A stretch of DNA of 64,000 nt. Origin: Immersiella caudata (Eukaryota; Ascomycota; Sordariomycetes; Sordariales; Lasiosphaeriaceae). This document shows, one piece after another, positions 12,501-23,700 of this stretch. The position numbers and the translations under genes are program-made. Positions within the stretch are counted from its first letter, which is position 1. Each line of letters begins with the position of its first letter. Under the pieces are notes generated by a model, which did not search any database, was not told the origin of the DNA, and saw only the letters and a program-made list of their open reading frames with translations. Where the stretch lies: positions 5,704,001 through 5,768,000 of the forward strand of contig JAULSU010000001.1 of assembly GCA_030512335.1 (NCBI GenBank), written 5' to 3'.

Positions 12501-12649
12501 GCCCGAGTAAACGCTTCAAATGCTGCAATGTGAGCGTCCCGCTCAGCCACTGCCGGGTTAATATGCTCAAGGTGGACGCCATGCACCGAGGATGTTGATT
12601 TGCGACGACTGAGATCCGATTTGGACTTCAGACTGTGCCGGCGTCGCAT
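9554..12649 (-). CDS. Large disordered fungal protein, function unknown
   Basis: A single open frame of 1031 residues from the ATG at 12649, which opens with MRRRHSLKSKSDLSRRKS. The frame stays open 72 codons further upstream to 12865, but that extension is hydrophobic, unlike the rest, and probably untranslated leader. A short ordered segment near residues 25-50 (LEHINPAVAERDAHIAAFEAF) looks helical. Most of the rest is low complexity, rich in Ser, Pro, Arg and charged residues. It includes many possible basophilic kinase sites (RRxS) and proline clusters such as PPIPPKSALR near residue 960, so it may be a phosphorylated scaffold. A basic stretch RRDDGFKNKARKASKTLKTKLKSL (quoted in part: KARKASKTLKTKLKSL) near residue 370 could be a nuclear or membrane-binding signal. 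I recognise no catalytic domain and assign no function. Confidence 0.7.
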   Translation of the reverse strand: MRRRHSLKSKSDLSRRKSTSSVHGVHLEHINPAVAERDAHIAAFEAFTRARGRAAADMPLFPPTPDSSPRRHQANRDTPSQDANSDGLRRRQSVRFVGPFSVQGTTAPTSEALKIRNSGEMDGLTAKPGDDNDTGSSHSSVLGLTEVVTPALPPRRPPGRELPSIVLPGISARYIDALAAEDEYYTPEDDVASMPSSYRRLRRSRSMFTSEEQRMRRSQDSSAGFLNTKTPICRPSPSSANQRALHPLSREVASPRAAPPLRAPKSMSFLRNRRILPGSRTSRESTRYQLDMDGPSSDKNGEHKLLATAQSTPQLGGKPSSIFGSRTRRADPPMRKSLRSGSTAGHIESENPGPAFRRDDGFKNKARKASKTLKTKLKSLFSMSRSEDSPPSIPVQHIDSQRTHASDDLYSVLGSEVGRPHDSDWGSFHRVPSRLPALQTVPANIIHSNRGSLESLKSERERKISDDRSLTSWTNSGPSTLTSQQQQQWREWETQRLSIIRENGSHAPSPSMRRPALGTQLFQNHSHALAESAAPIPTTDSQRIYSALMKRIQAIQEKNEDIIEQRKRNFDFEDSDTDCGASNRLPAGDVSCDTPRAAQGRTVESHRPPHDPSTTPTRSSRKINHGENQDDRNRRPQNCSALQDHLAESTQFEQGAIQGAMSSRYVCGFEPGTGINSGPRMPSPDPFTSHPGEQTALSQELKAFSDRGSAFFGSPTSHLFRTTSPYRRALKQSMDEDKARRKGSRGLQQRSEHSIQICVSEGGDAFSNNADYANDADYSESIYSTDDRGAAESSGKVGPFSLTEGSHESLDSPPTYQPVGCRADSSSSSIDWKTWLSANIAKLESSPPSPIKPSEIEFALPTMPKSFSGGHVRESAQTYEDYDGEVTTPEPPIHKPTLPTSPLATVEPNVVKLSPQQRSLKRATPPAKGTLHENDIPSGVPPIPPKSALRAAPSPLRHAGPNIGYPVVPSISSSPGLSAAVQRQFGPVSRHGGVFTGYNKQVSEESSDEGQYVNHNYRKRRASIDATDAFI

Positions 12650-13301
12650 CAGGTTCGATTTCTGCGGAGGCTGAAGACTGGGCGGTAGCAAGGGAGCCCT
12701 GAGAGGCGATAATCGACAGACAAACTGTGTAGCTAATAGAATGTATATCAAGAGCGACGGAATTGATATGTTTGTTGACAGCTCTCGATGGGGCAATGCC
12801 GGCACTCTGGAGCCCCTCGAGAACGAGATGTTTGGAACATGAAGACGGGTGGCATCGACGGCCAATGTAGGACCTGAAAAACATATCGAAAAGTATGGGC
12901 AGTTGCGAGTCTGGTCGGGCTAGATTTTGTGGAAGGTGCGAAGGATCTAGGTCTCAAACAGGTTACGGTGTACAATGGATGGCAGGAGCAGACAACAGAC
13001 GCCGACAACAGGAGATGAGACGAAGTGTGACGATCCCTACGGTGGAGCAGGGCGCAACACGAGACTTGCAGCTAGTGAAGAATGAAAAGAAAAACTGCTG
13101 TTTGTACGAGTGTCTGTAACTACCTTATGGAAATGCAAAACCGACCCAACTCACAGACCTGTGTCTCATATTGTGTGTACAGACAAGGAAACCCAGAGAT
13201 ACCCTATTGCCAAACCAATGCTCCGGCCAATTACCCATGGTAATTAAAAAACAAAAAGCCGTTCGCTGTTGACGAAATGCCCAGAAACCAGATCCGCTAA
13301 T
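12650..13301. other. Intergenic: promoter of the disordered protein, 3' flank of the protease
   Basis: About 0.65 kb between two minus-strand genes. The first 216 bases remain open in frame with the gene to the left and could hold leader or an upstream exon. The rest shows no coding signal. The protease 3' UTR should lie in 13100-13301. Confidence 0.45.
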
Positions 13302-14956
13302 TTAGAGTGTAATCTCCTTAAGAAACTCCTCGATCTCCTCGTTGACAAGCTCGTGGATCTTCTTGGAGAACTGCTGAGCCTTGCCGGTGAGTGACGAAGC
13401 GCCCTTGACAACCTTGCCGGAGACGACCTCAAAGTCGTGCTCAATGGCCTTCTCCAGCTCCGAGATCGAAGCGTGGATATCAAGCTTCTCGGTCTTGGTA
13501 GTGGCCTTGTAGCCGCCAGCCTCAACAATGGCAGTGTAGTTGCTGCAGCCACCACCGTTCCAGGCGAGGAGGTTAGGGGTGTCCTTGGGAATGTCGGTAA
13601 GGGTGCCAACAGTGGCGATCTTGAGCAGGTTGTCCTTCATCTTGGCGGGAGTGATGGAGGCAAGAGCATAATCGGAGTCCTCAGCTGGCTGAAGGGAGAG
13701 GTAGTAGGCCAGGAGACCAGCGATATGGGGCGATGCCATCGAGGTACCGGAGATGGTGTTGGTGGCATAGTTGCTCCCGATCCAGGTAGACAGAATGCTG
13801 AGACCAGGGGCAAAGATGTCGGTGCACTTGCCGTAGTTGGAGAAGTAGGCACGGCTGTCGTCAATGGCAGAGGCACCGACGGTGACGGCCTTCTCGGCAG
13901 CAGCGGGAGAGTAGTTGCAGGCATCGGCATTGTCGTTGCCGGCAGCGACGGCGAAGTGAATGCCGACTTGGACAGCAGCGTTGACGGTGTCATCGAGGGC
14001 CTTGGTCTTGCCACCACCAAGCGACATGTTGGCGACGGAGCCCTTGAAGCCCTTGCGCTTGCCAGCCTTGGCGTCCTTCACGGACTGAATGTGCTGCTTG
14101 GCAGCCCACTCAACACCGGCAACGACATCAGCCATGGTGCCGGATCCATTGGATCGGAGGACCTTGACAGCATAGACGTTGGCCTTCTTGGCGACGCCGT
14201 ACTTCTTGCCGGCGATGGTGCCAGAGCAGTGAGTACCATGACCGTTGCCATCGACATCAGCGTCGCCTTGAGGGATGGTCTTGCCCCACTTGGCACGGCC
14301 CTCGAAGTCAACGTGCTCGATGTTGGTCCCAGTGTCAATAACATAGGCGTCAACACCCTCACCACCCTCGCCGGCGTAGAGATACTTGTTGAAAGTGCCA
14401 AACGTGAGGGAGTCGCGGTGCGAGATACGAGCCAAGCCCCATGGCGCAGACTTCTCAGTCTCACCATCGCACCCCGTCTTCTCCTCTGTGAACCTCATCG
14501 TATGGACGACGGTGTCGCGCTCGATGTACTCAACCTGAAGGTTCTGAGTCAGCACTGTGCGAATGAAAGCGGATTGGACGGAACGGGGAGTCTTACATCA
14601 GGATGCCGGCGGACCTGCTCGATGGTCTCATCGTCAAAGTGTCCGGAGTAGCCCAGGAAGTCCTGTCCGATCTTATACGTGTGCTTGAGGCCCTTGAAGG
14701 CATCGTCGATCAGACCACGCTTCTTCAGGTCCATTCGGTATGGCTCGTTATCAGCGTGAATCTTCTGGAGCCACATATGGTGGCCCTCAGCAGAGTCGTC
14801 GTTCACATGCTTCTTGAACTTGATGATGTACGAGTTGGGGACGATCTCTGCGTTGTGAGACTCGTAAATGGGAGCGGCATCACCGTGGATCGACTGGTGG
14901 CCGACGGGCCCTGCGGTCGCCGCCGCGATAAGCGACAATGCAACGAAGCCGCGCAT
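13302..14956 (-). CDS. PRB1: Vacuolar subtilisin-like serine protease (cerevisin family)
   Basis: Two exons, 14956-14597 and 14534-13302, with a 62-nt GTAAGA...TTCAG intron; 530 residues. It is the fungal proteinase B / PepC / SPM1 type, which degrades proteins in the vacuole and supports autophagy and nitrogen recycling. Residues 1-15 form a signal peptide. An inhibitor I9 propeptide (about 40-128) follows, containing SYIIKFKKHV and HPDVEYIERD. In the S8 domain the triad reads as Asp187 (VIDTGTN), His219 (GNGHGTHCSG) and Ser385 (SGTSMASPH), with Asn320 (AAGNDN) for the oxyanion hole. All catalytic residues are intact. After the catalytic domain a charged helical tail of about 70 residues ends in EEFLKEITL; such tails are usual in vacuolar members and absent from short secreted alkaline proteases. 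The 3n-free intron falls at the propeptide end. Confidence 0.94.
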
Positions 14957-17717
14957 GATGAAATGAAAAATGAAGGGCGAAATCGAGAACCTGCGACTTC
15001 AAAGAAAACGGAAGTGGGAGCGGACAGTCAAATCAAGACCGTCCTCGATGGCGTTGGATGAACTGCTCGTGATGGGGGAGACACAGAGGGGTGGGCGGCT
15101 GAAGGAGAAGGAGGAGAGGGCGAGCTCGGAGCGGATGGGTTGCTTCGCTTTAAAGCTGTTGCGGCTTGCGTCAGGTGGCCGGTGGATGGTTGCCTCGCCT
15201 CCCCAGCCTTGGCCAGTCGTTGCTAACCTTAAGAGGACTAGCCCCGCACAACAGGTGGAGCTCTCCACTCCCAGCAAGCAGTCAGACAGGCTGAAACCAG
15301 CTCAACAATCAGCACTGCAAGCGACGATAAGAGCTGCTGCATTGCATTGCCACTGGGATTGTATCATGGTGACGGGTCATTCCCATCTTGCTGTAATTGT
15401 GCGACCTACAGCACTTGCAGAGCAGAGTGATTCGGCCGCGAAAGTCTTACGAATGTGCACGAATGCCGGGGTCGAGGATGGAAGGTGAGCTTGTGAGCTG
15501 GCTGCGCAGATCAGGTCGCCTCCCGTCCCTGCAGCTCCCTCCGAGGCGCCGCCCTGGTGTCGGTCGGCCTAGACTGATAAGATTGTCCAGTGAACATGAC
15601 GAGGCTCGCTATCTGGGGCTTTCCGGCGCTCGCTTCTCCTGCGGAGTAACCCCAACACTGGCCAAGGTCGGCGCGGGGGCGATGGCCCACCGAACCACGT
15701 CGGCTGCTCATGTCATGTGCAGTCCTCAGCCAAAGCGCCCGTCTGACTCAATTCGTGGTCCGTCAGAGGTACCCTCTCTGGCGCATTGGTCGGATGTTGT
15801 ATGACAATTTCGCGGACAGCAGGATGGCGCAATCCCAACGACGGTCCCTTGCCGCTTGGTCCTTGGTCGTATGTGGCAGTTGGAACAGTTGCGCCTGGCG
15901 ATGACGTTCTTCTGGCGGCAGATAAGGTGTGGAGACAACCCAGAGGCCGCGCCTTATCGCCAACCAACGTTTGGCCGACGCTGACGAGGTCTCAGCTCGA
16001 ATCCCCTCGTACTTGGGGTTCAAGTTCACCCGTGACATTCATACAGCCTGCGGTTCTCGCTCGAAAAGGGGGCTCATGCCTTTTCTTTTGCTATTCAGGG
16101 TACCCCAACTCTTTTACGTAGAACCCACCGCGCTTCAGCCGCCAAACAGGTGCCCAGAGCTGGCGAAACAGACACATTCAAGCCTGTCTCTCGGGAACAT
16201 TGCTCACCTGGGCAGAGGACCTTGATGGTGGCGTATCATTGCGATAGATCCTCGACCCTTCCGATTCCCACCATGGCCTTACTAAACTGGTAGCGGGAGA
16301 CGTTCTCCATTCCCCTCTTTATTCCCTACCTATCGGCGCGGCCTCGCAGGCAACGCTCCGCACCCCGAGCCCGCAACAGGTGTCTTGGGTCCACCTCGGG
16401 TTGTTTTCCAAGGCATCCCAGCTTCAGACTATGGCAACTCAACGGCAACTCCTCATCACCAGGCTTTAAGGGGCCGTCATTCATGTACCCCGGCGGAACG
16501 CTGACGATAGGAGCTCAGGTTAAAGGACCCAGAACCTGAAAATTGAAGGACGCCTGGTATTTAGTTGGCAGCCTCCCTGGTTGAATCCCTACTGGATAGC
16601 TCGTTCTTGTGAATGAAGTAGTGAAGGCGCTTGAAGTTTATCTCTGGATGTGATAATTAACAGAGCGCTGCTCTACATCACCTGGCTTCAACAGGGCCAG
16701 TACGACCATTGGTAGCTGATAGGCGTGAACTCTATTCCCGGTCTGGAAACAACCACGTGGTGGTAGAAACGAATCTGACATGCTTCCCTACCGTCTTGGT
16801 TGGAGTAGCCCATGCCTCATCCTGATGAACTCTGCTTTCGGGGTAGAGGGCGTAAAAATGCTTTGAATGCCTCTTTGCACTTTAAACAACGCCTGTTCCA
16901 ATTCGCCACAAGGCTGCTGGCCGGTTGGGGGTAGATGAACTCATTTCTCCCATCTCGTGACAACTAAGATCCAGGATTGCAGATTCAAATGCAGAAAACG
17001 CCCAGGTGGAAGGTTCAGTTCAACTTTGCCGCGTGCGCTCTGCAACCCCTGAATCTGGAAATGAATCGCTGACAGTTCAACTGCTTCACAAGTTTGAAAA
17101 GGGAGGTTGAATAAGCCAACACAGTTTTGTTGTTCCTTTGTTGTGGAACGGGACCAATAAATTTAAGACAAAGCCTGTCGTCCAGATACCTATCTGAGAT
17201 CGAGTCACAATGGACAAGTCTCAAGTGGGTAGGAGGCGGCGACTGGGGTGAGGTGAATCCCATCTGCAGCGCCACATTCAGGCTGTTTCAGCGGAGCTGC
17301 GCCACAGGCCTGCAGCGCCCTAACTGCCTTGCTTGGTGGGGAGCTTCAGCAGGCTGACCGCGTGAGCGTTACTGGATGTTGATGGCCACGACAAGGACAC
17401 CACCCTTCCTCCAAAGAAACTGCATTGTGACTCGGAATTTTGCTATCCTTGGTCCCGAGTCCAGTTGCGAGTTCACACCGCGATTTCAGGCACTTATTTT
17501 TGGCGGCATTCACTTTTTTGCGCGGAAGACTCGGCAGAACATGCTCCCCTGAAAGACGGGCCATCCCAGATCGCGGTCGGCTGATGACGACCACTCTAGG
17601 CAGGAACCCGGACCCTCGATGGGTGTTTGGGGCATCGCAACGCCGACCTGCAGCTCATTCGAAGGGACATAAAGAAGATCAAGCACTTGAGCAATCACAG
17701 CCGGCATAGCTAGCAAG
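14957..17717. other. Intergenic: divergent promoter of the protease and BPH1
   Basis: A 2.8 kb gap between outward-pointing genes. All frames are broken often, and the short open frames lack recognisable content. There is a TTTAAA near 15150 upstream of the protease. I see no transposon ends, tRNA or repeats. The length suggests complex regulation or an unannotated RNA, but nothing in the sequence shows either. Confidence 0.45.
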
Positions 17718-20700
17718 ATGCTTGCTTTCCGACCCCGCCGTTACCGGTCCTCCACCTCGGCTTCGGCGCACCAAGCCTCCAAAGCGAGCGAGGTGCTGCA
17801 GGCTCTCCTCGACCGCCTCGCAGCCACCACCGCAGCGGCACGCCCCGGAGAATACCCAAACATTGACGAGCTCCTAGAGCAGACGAGGCAGCTACACCAA
17901 CACGTTGCCGCAGGCCAGCCGCCCTCGATACCGCAAGATGACTTTCGCCGGCTCAATGGCTTCCAGTGTCTTCTCGATCTCCTTCGATCTTTTTCCGGCT
18001 TTTACAACCCCCAGAAGCGCACCGAAGCCGAGCGCAGCGGCCTCTTCGATTTAATGCATATTGTGCTAGCTGTTGTGTCTGCCACATTCCGCGGCCACCC
18101 TGGAAACCGCCGCTACTTCCAAGACAGGGTGGAGGGCGGAGGATGGGAGGCTTTGGAACAGATTATTGCCAGCATTGGGCTCGGCGGGAGCGACTCGGAC
18201 CTATGGACGAACTGCCAGTTGTTTGGGAAGCTCCTGTCCTTCTCCCTGGACGACCAACGGCTGGATGAGCTCTGTCGGTCCGTTGCGTCTGCAATGAGCA
18301 AGACGACTCAGCCTGAGGAGGTTGCCGAGGGCCAGGAACAACCCCCAACAGAGACAGAGGGGAGCCGCCGCTCCACATTCAGTCTGGAGGACACGGAAGC
18401 CAAGATGGGGCAGATCGTAGGGCCAACAACAGTGTTCCAAAACCCCGAGATTATTCGGACCATCGTTGGGTTTTGGGAATCGATCCCGCGAAGTCATGGA
18501 GACCCGCCAAATCCCGCCTCGCTCATAGTCCTAACCACCCTGGTGGCTGTATCGTCGGCTTCGTTCTACAACCTCACCTGTCTACACGGGACGGGCGTCC
18601 TCTCTAGATTTTTGCGGTTGCTGTTCTCCCCAGAGCTCAATCTCACCGAGGCGGAAAGGGAGAGGGTGTTGCCGCTATCCAAGTCTTTGATGTATCTCGG
18701 TATAGACCAGCTCTCAGATGCGCAGTTTCTGCTATCTTGCGAGGACCCAGCTGCGTCAGAGTTCTGTTTGAGCATGGCAGAGAAGTACAACGGCCCGCCA
18801 TTCATCCAGTTTGATCTCTCCCTCCACGGCCACGCCTCGGTTGAGTTGCCCAGCCTGGGCCGAACTTTCCCACCCCAGTCGTCCCCCGGATACACATTTT
18901 CTGCTTGGATACGGATCGACAGGTTTGACCCAAAGTCACACACAACGCTGTTCGGCGTCTTTGACTCTACCCAAGCATGCTTTCTCCTTGCGTACATCGA
19001 GAAGGACACCCGGAATTTCATCCTGCAGACATCTGTGACCTCTTCGCGCCCAAGTGTGCGGTTCAAGTCGGTTGCTTTCCAGGAGAAGCAGTGGTACCAT
19101 GTTGCCATTGTCCATAGAAGGCCGAAGACCATGGTGGCAAGTAAGGCGAGTCTCTATGTCAACGGAGAGTTCGCAGAACAAATACGCGCGTCCTACCCCA
19201 ACCCCCCTCCCATATCAAACGGCAGCACCGAGAGCTTCGCCTCCTTTACCTCGAGCAGCAACAAGACAAATCCTGTTCAGGCATTCCTTGGCACACCGCG
19301 GGATCTGTCCACGCACCTCGGACCTGGCCTCGTGTTCTCAAAGTGGTCACTCGCTTCGGCCCATCTGCTCGAAGAGGTCCTCAGCGACGACCTTCTCGCG
19401 GTTCACTACCGTCTTGGGCCGCGCTACCAGGGAAACTTCCAAGACTGCCTTGGTGGATTTCAGACTTATGAGGCCTCGGCAGCCCTTGGGCTGCGCAACG
19501 AGGTCTTTCACCCAGGCAAAGATGAGAACTCTGATATACTCAAGGCCATCCGTGACAAAGCAAGCACGATCGTCCCAGAACACAAAGTCCTGATGAGCAC
19601 ATTGCCGCGGACCGTGTTCCGTACTGATGGAAAGTTCATGGAGTCACTCCTTTTCAGATCCTTGAGCAAGAACTCAGCCAATAGCTTGTTCCACTCCACA
19701 ACCAAGAACGGAACTGCTATTGCCATCAATGCTGCTCTTCCATGCATCAATGACGCGCTAGCGAGACCGCATGGCGTCGCTGTTCTAACTGGAGATCCTG
19801 TCCTCGTCACCCCATTTTACTTTGATGACAATCTCTGGCGATTGGGTGGATATACTCCAGTGACGCTCAAGCTGGTTGAGCGGGCATCCAGCTCGGAGGA
19901 GCTTGTGCGCGCGGTCGAGCTGATGCTACTGTGCATCAATACCAGCTGGAGAAACAGCGAGGCTATGGAGAGAGACAACGGATACGCCATTTTGAGCATG
20001 CTGCTCCGAGCCAAGCTTGGTTACAGCATGGCAGCTTCAGACAACCCATCGTGGCGGCTTATGCTAACAAGCGATGAGAGGGACAAGCTGAGTTTCCAAC
20101 TGTTGAGCCTGGTGCTTAGCTTTGTTGGTTATAACCATGCCGACCCTATCGAATCGTTCATTGTGAACCCTCTGGCTTACCGTATTCTGCTGATCGATCC
20201 CGATACGTGGCGGAAGTCGGCTCCTTTAACTCAAGAGCTCTACTACAGGCAGTTCATGACCTTTGCCGTGAAGAGCAAACATCACCAATTCAACAGCAGA
20301 CGGCTGCTGCGAATGCGTACGTCGGAATTGCAACTTGGACATCAAGTATTTTTAGCACTCACCACTTCTACTGCAGGTATCATTAAGCGTCTGCTCGATG
20401 CACTCAAGGCGGAGACCCTCTCAGAGGACATCTTTACCCATTTCATGGCCTCTTTCGAGAGCCTTGTGAAATGTAACTATAACACAGAAGTCCATCGATC
20501 CCTTGCGCTTTTCGTCACCTATGCGTTCCACACCCCAACGGGGTCCCTCTCCAGAACCCCTAAACCAGGATCCGCAACCAGCAGATCGGCGACGCCTGTT
20601 CCTGGTATTCTGAAGCGGCCAACTCTTGACGTTGTGGCTCCCGCAACCAACGGATCCAAACTGCTTACAAAGAAACAGCTGGGAATCAAGATTCTGGAAA

Positions 20701-23700
20701 TGTACACGAGGCTACTTTGCAGCAAGAGCAACATCGTTGACATTCGAAAGTTTGCAAAGACGGTGACCAATAAGGTGATATACGGAGAACTAAGAAGCAA
20801 GACTATGAAATTTGTGCTGACGACCCGCCAGTGGCTTCTTTACCTGCTCGCTGAAGATGATCCTGAGACAGTTGTCTACGGCTGCAAGATCTTGGCAAGA
20901 CTCCTAGTTACCCAACCGTCCAGCTACACAGCGAAGTTCTCGACCAAGACTGGTGGATTCTGGATCATGGCGCATCGTCTCAAGCAGTGGTGGGACATAC
21001 CCACTCTCTGGACCATCCTTTTCAGCATACTCTTTGGGTACGACGTTGCCAACATTGACTTTGAGAAGTCATTTGATTTCTTCAGTCTCATTGAGATCTT
21101 TGGCGACAGCAAAGTCGTCTATCCGGATGTGCTGCTTGTGATTACATCGATGCTCCAGCACGGTTTAAGAGATATTCTCAAGTATCAGGACGATCCAGAC
21201 TCTCCAGCAGCCGACCCCAACAAGACTCAGAGTGGCAATTTGGAGGCGGTTCAGACAAGACCTAGAGCCCGATCTATGGAGTTGGGCAAAGCCCTTGAGC
21301 CGAGGAGTGAGTCTCTTCCGGGGAGCCCGTTTTCGTTAGCTAACACTGATCCAGGGGCGCATCTGCCAGAGAAGGAAAGGGTGAACACCCATGCTGTGGT
21401 CCTTCAGGCCGTGGTCAGGTTCCTTGCCGACATGCATTCTCGTTCAGCTAGCTTCCGGGATTTCGCGTTATCGTCCGACTATGTGCGGCTGCTTCTTGCA
21501 GCCCTATATCCCATCATTGTCAGCGCAGATCCGGTTGCACCTGACGCAGAACTCAACTCCAAGGACTCGGCGCTTACTTTTGAGGGTGGGGATGTCATCA
21601 TTCGACCTGTACCTGGCTCCGCCTCCAAAGCCATCCCCATTGTGCGCAGTGGGAACGCCAACACAACTGACCCTCTGCTGCCCTCCCCTGGTCTGGGCCG
21701 CGGGACTCCTCTCCGAAGGCCTTCGTCGTTTATAATGGTGGCGTCACAGGAGAACACCGCAGCTCCAACTCCAGCGCGGTTGAATCATGTCATGTCGCCG
21801 AAGAAGAGGGTTACAACCCAGCAAGTCAGCAATGTCGTTTTGGAAGGCGTTCTGGAGCTCATCACCAACGTGTTTGCCGACCAGATCCTGGTACGCAAGG
21901 AGTTCCCAGGGTTTGGCTTGTTCTTGAAGGTGCCTCCCGGATTCCAGGAGCACCAGGCCTACTTCGAGACGTACGTTTTGCGCAACACAATCACTCATCT
22001 GGGAAGCACCATTCAGTTGGACCAAAAGTCTCTGCTCGAGCCGAAGGTCTTGCAGAATATGGCGCGTCTCAACGTCCACATGGTGGAGGCCATCTTCGAA
22101 GGCTGGTTTATCAATGGCGCCGACACGATGCTTGATTTTACGGGAATGCTGCTAGAGTACTTACAACGACCTGAAGTGGCTTCCACAAAGAGCGTGAGGC
22201 TCTGTAGTACTGCGGTGGCCATGATCCGCACATCGTTCCTCAAGTTGGTCCTCTTGAAACTTTCAGACATGGACGATCCACAAACCCAAGATTCGGAGGC
22301 CTCGGCGACGATGGAGAAGCTTCTCTACTGGCAAACCGTTCTGCTCGGGTGTTTGAGTACAGAGGATGACTACATGAAGCTGCTCTGGTATCAGCTCTAC
22401 AACAAACTGGTGGACCCAAGGGACAATATCCGGCTGATCTCTTCCATGCTGTGGCGGATCATGCTTGTCCAGAAGCCCGAGGAGTGCTCTGCGCTGTTCC
22501 GGCAGACCATGTCGCCCGACCAGCAGCCTCTGGCTAGGGGCTTTAAAAAGCTCACAGAGCTGGATGATACGGCGTTTATTGACTGGGTTGACCAGCATAG
22601 GCCATCTCTGGACGTTTTGTTTTTTGGTGGTATGTCCAAGACGTGGGAAGACTATGTGGGAGCTGAAAACCAGCGCACCACGGATACGGCAAAGTCTCGT
22701 CTTAAGAATCGCAAGGAAAAGCTTAGACAGTGGCACACTGAGGGTCTCGAGCGCGAGAACATTTTGCTGCGTCACGAGATGGCCAACGGGGCATGGATGA
22801 AGAGCATCTACTTCACCGAGCATTTCAAACATCAGAGGCTCTTACAGGATCAGCAGGACGACAATGCTTTCCTAGCCTCCACTTTCTCCAAGATGGAGAG
22901 GGACCTGCGGCGGCCTGGCGCTGTGTTTGGGGAGACACAGACCATCAAGTGGAAGCTGGACCGGACTGAGGGTCGGAATCGGATGCGGCTGCGTCTTCTC
23001 CCCGATTATTCCACTCAGCAGAGGCCAGAGTATCAGCCGAAGCGGAAGATGGGCGATAACGTCTCAGCTTCGGCGTTGCGACTCAACACCAGTGTCAGCG
23101 CTTCGTCAACAATTGGTATCACTCCGATGACGGCTCGGCCACCTGTTGAGCAAGGCGATGGCATCTCTGTTGATCCGGAAATGTCGTCTGAGCAGGTCAA
23201 TCAGCAAGGGGTTGGGCCAGAGGATGACTTCGAGCTCGTTGAGGACCCGAACGATCCTGAGGGGGATGACGCGTTCGAGGACAAGAACAGAAAAGTGATG
23301 AGGCGGCTTCAACAAGGCGACACTGTGCAAACGGTCTTCAACATCTCCAGAATCGTCGGTCTCGACGCCAGCGAGGGCATCCTGATCATCGGCAAGGAGG
23401 CGCTCTACATGATGGATAGCCTATTTCAGAGTTCGGATGGGGAGATCATTGACGTGTGGCAAGCCCCTCCGGAAGAGCGCGACCCGTTCTCCATCATCAT
23501 CACAGGAGCAAAGCCGGGCGACAGGCCACAAAGCCAGAATCGCGTCGACCAGGAATCGCGCAGCTGGAGATGGCACGATGTTCTCAGCATTTCGAAGCGC
23601 AGGTTCTTGTTCCGCGATGTTGCTATCGAGATCTTCTTCACAGATGGGCGAAGCTACCTTCTCACTGCGAAGGATAGTGCGTTGAGAGACGACATCTTCG

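Noticed and set aside
13437..14651. 404-codon open frame opposite the subtilisin
   Set aside because: It mirrors the protease codons (Gly/Val/Asp-rich shadow) and crosses its intron. No independent support.
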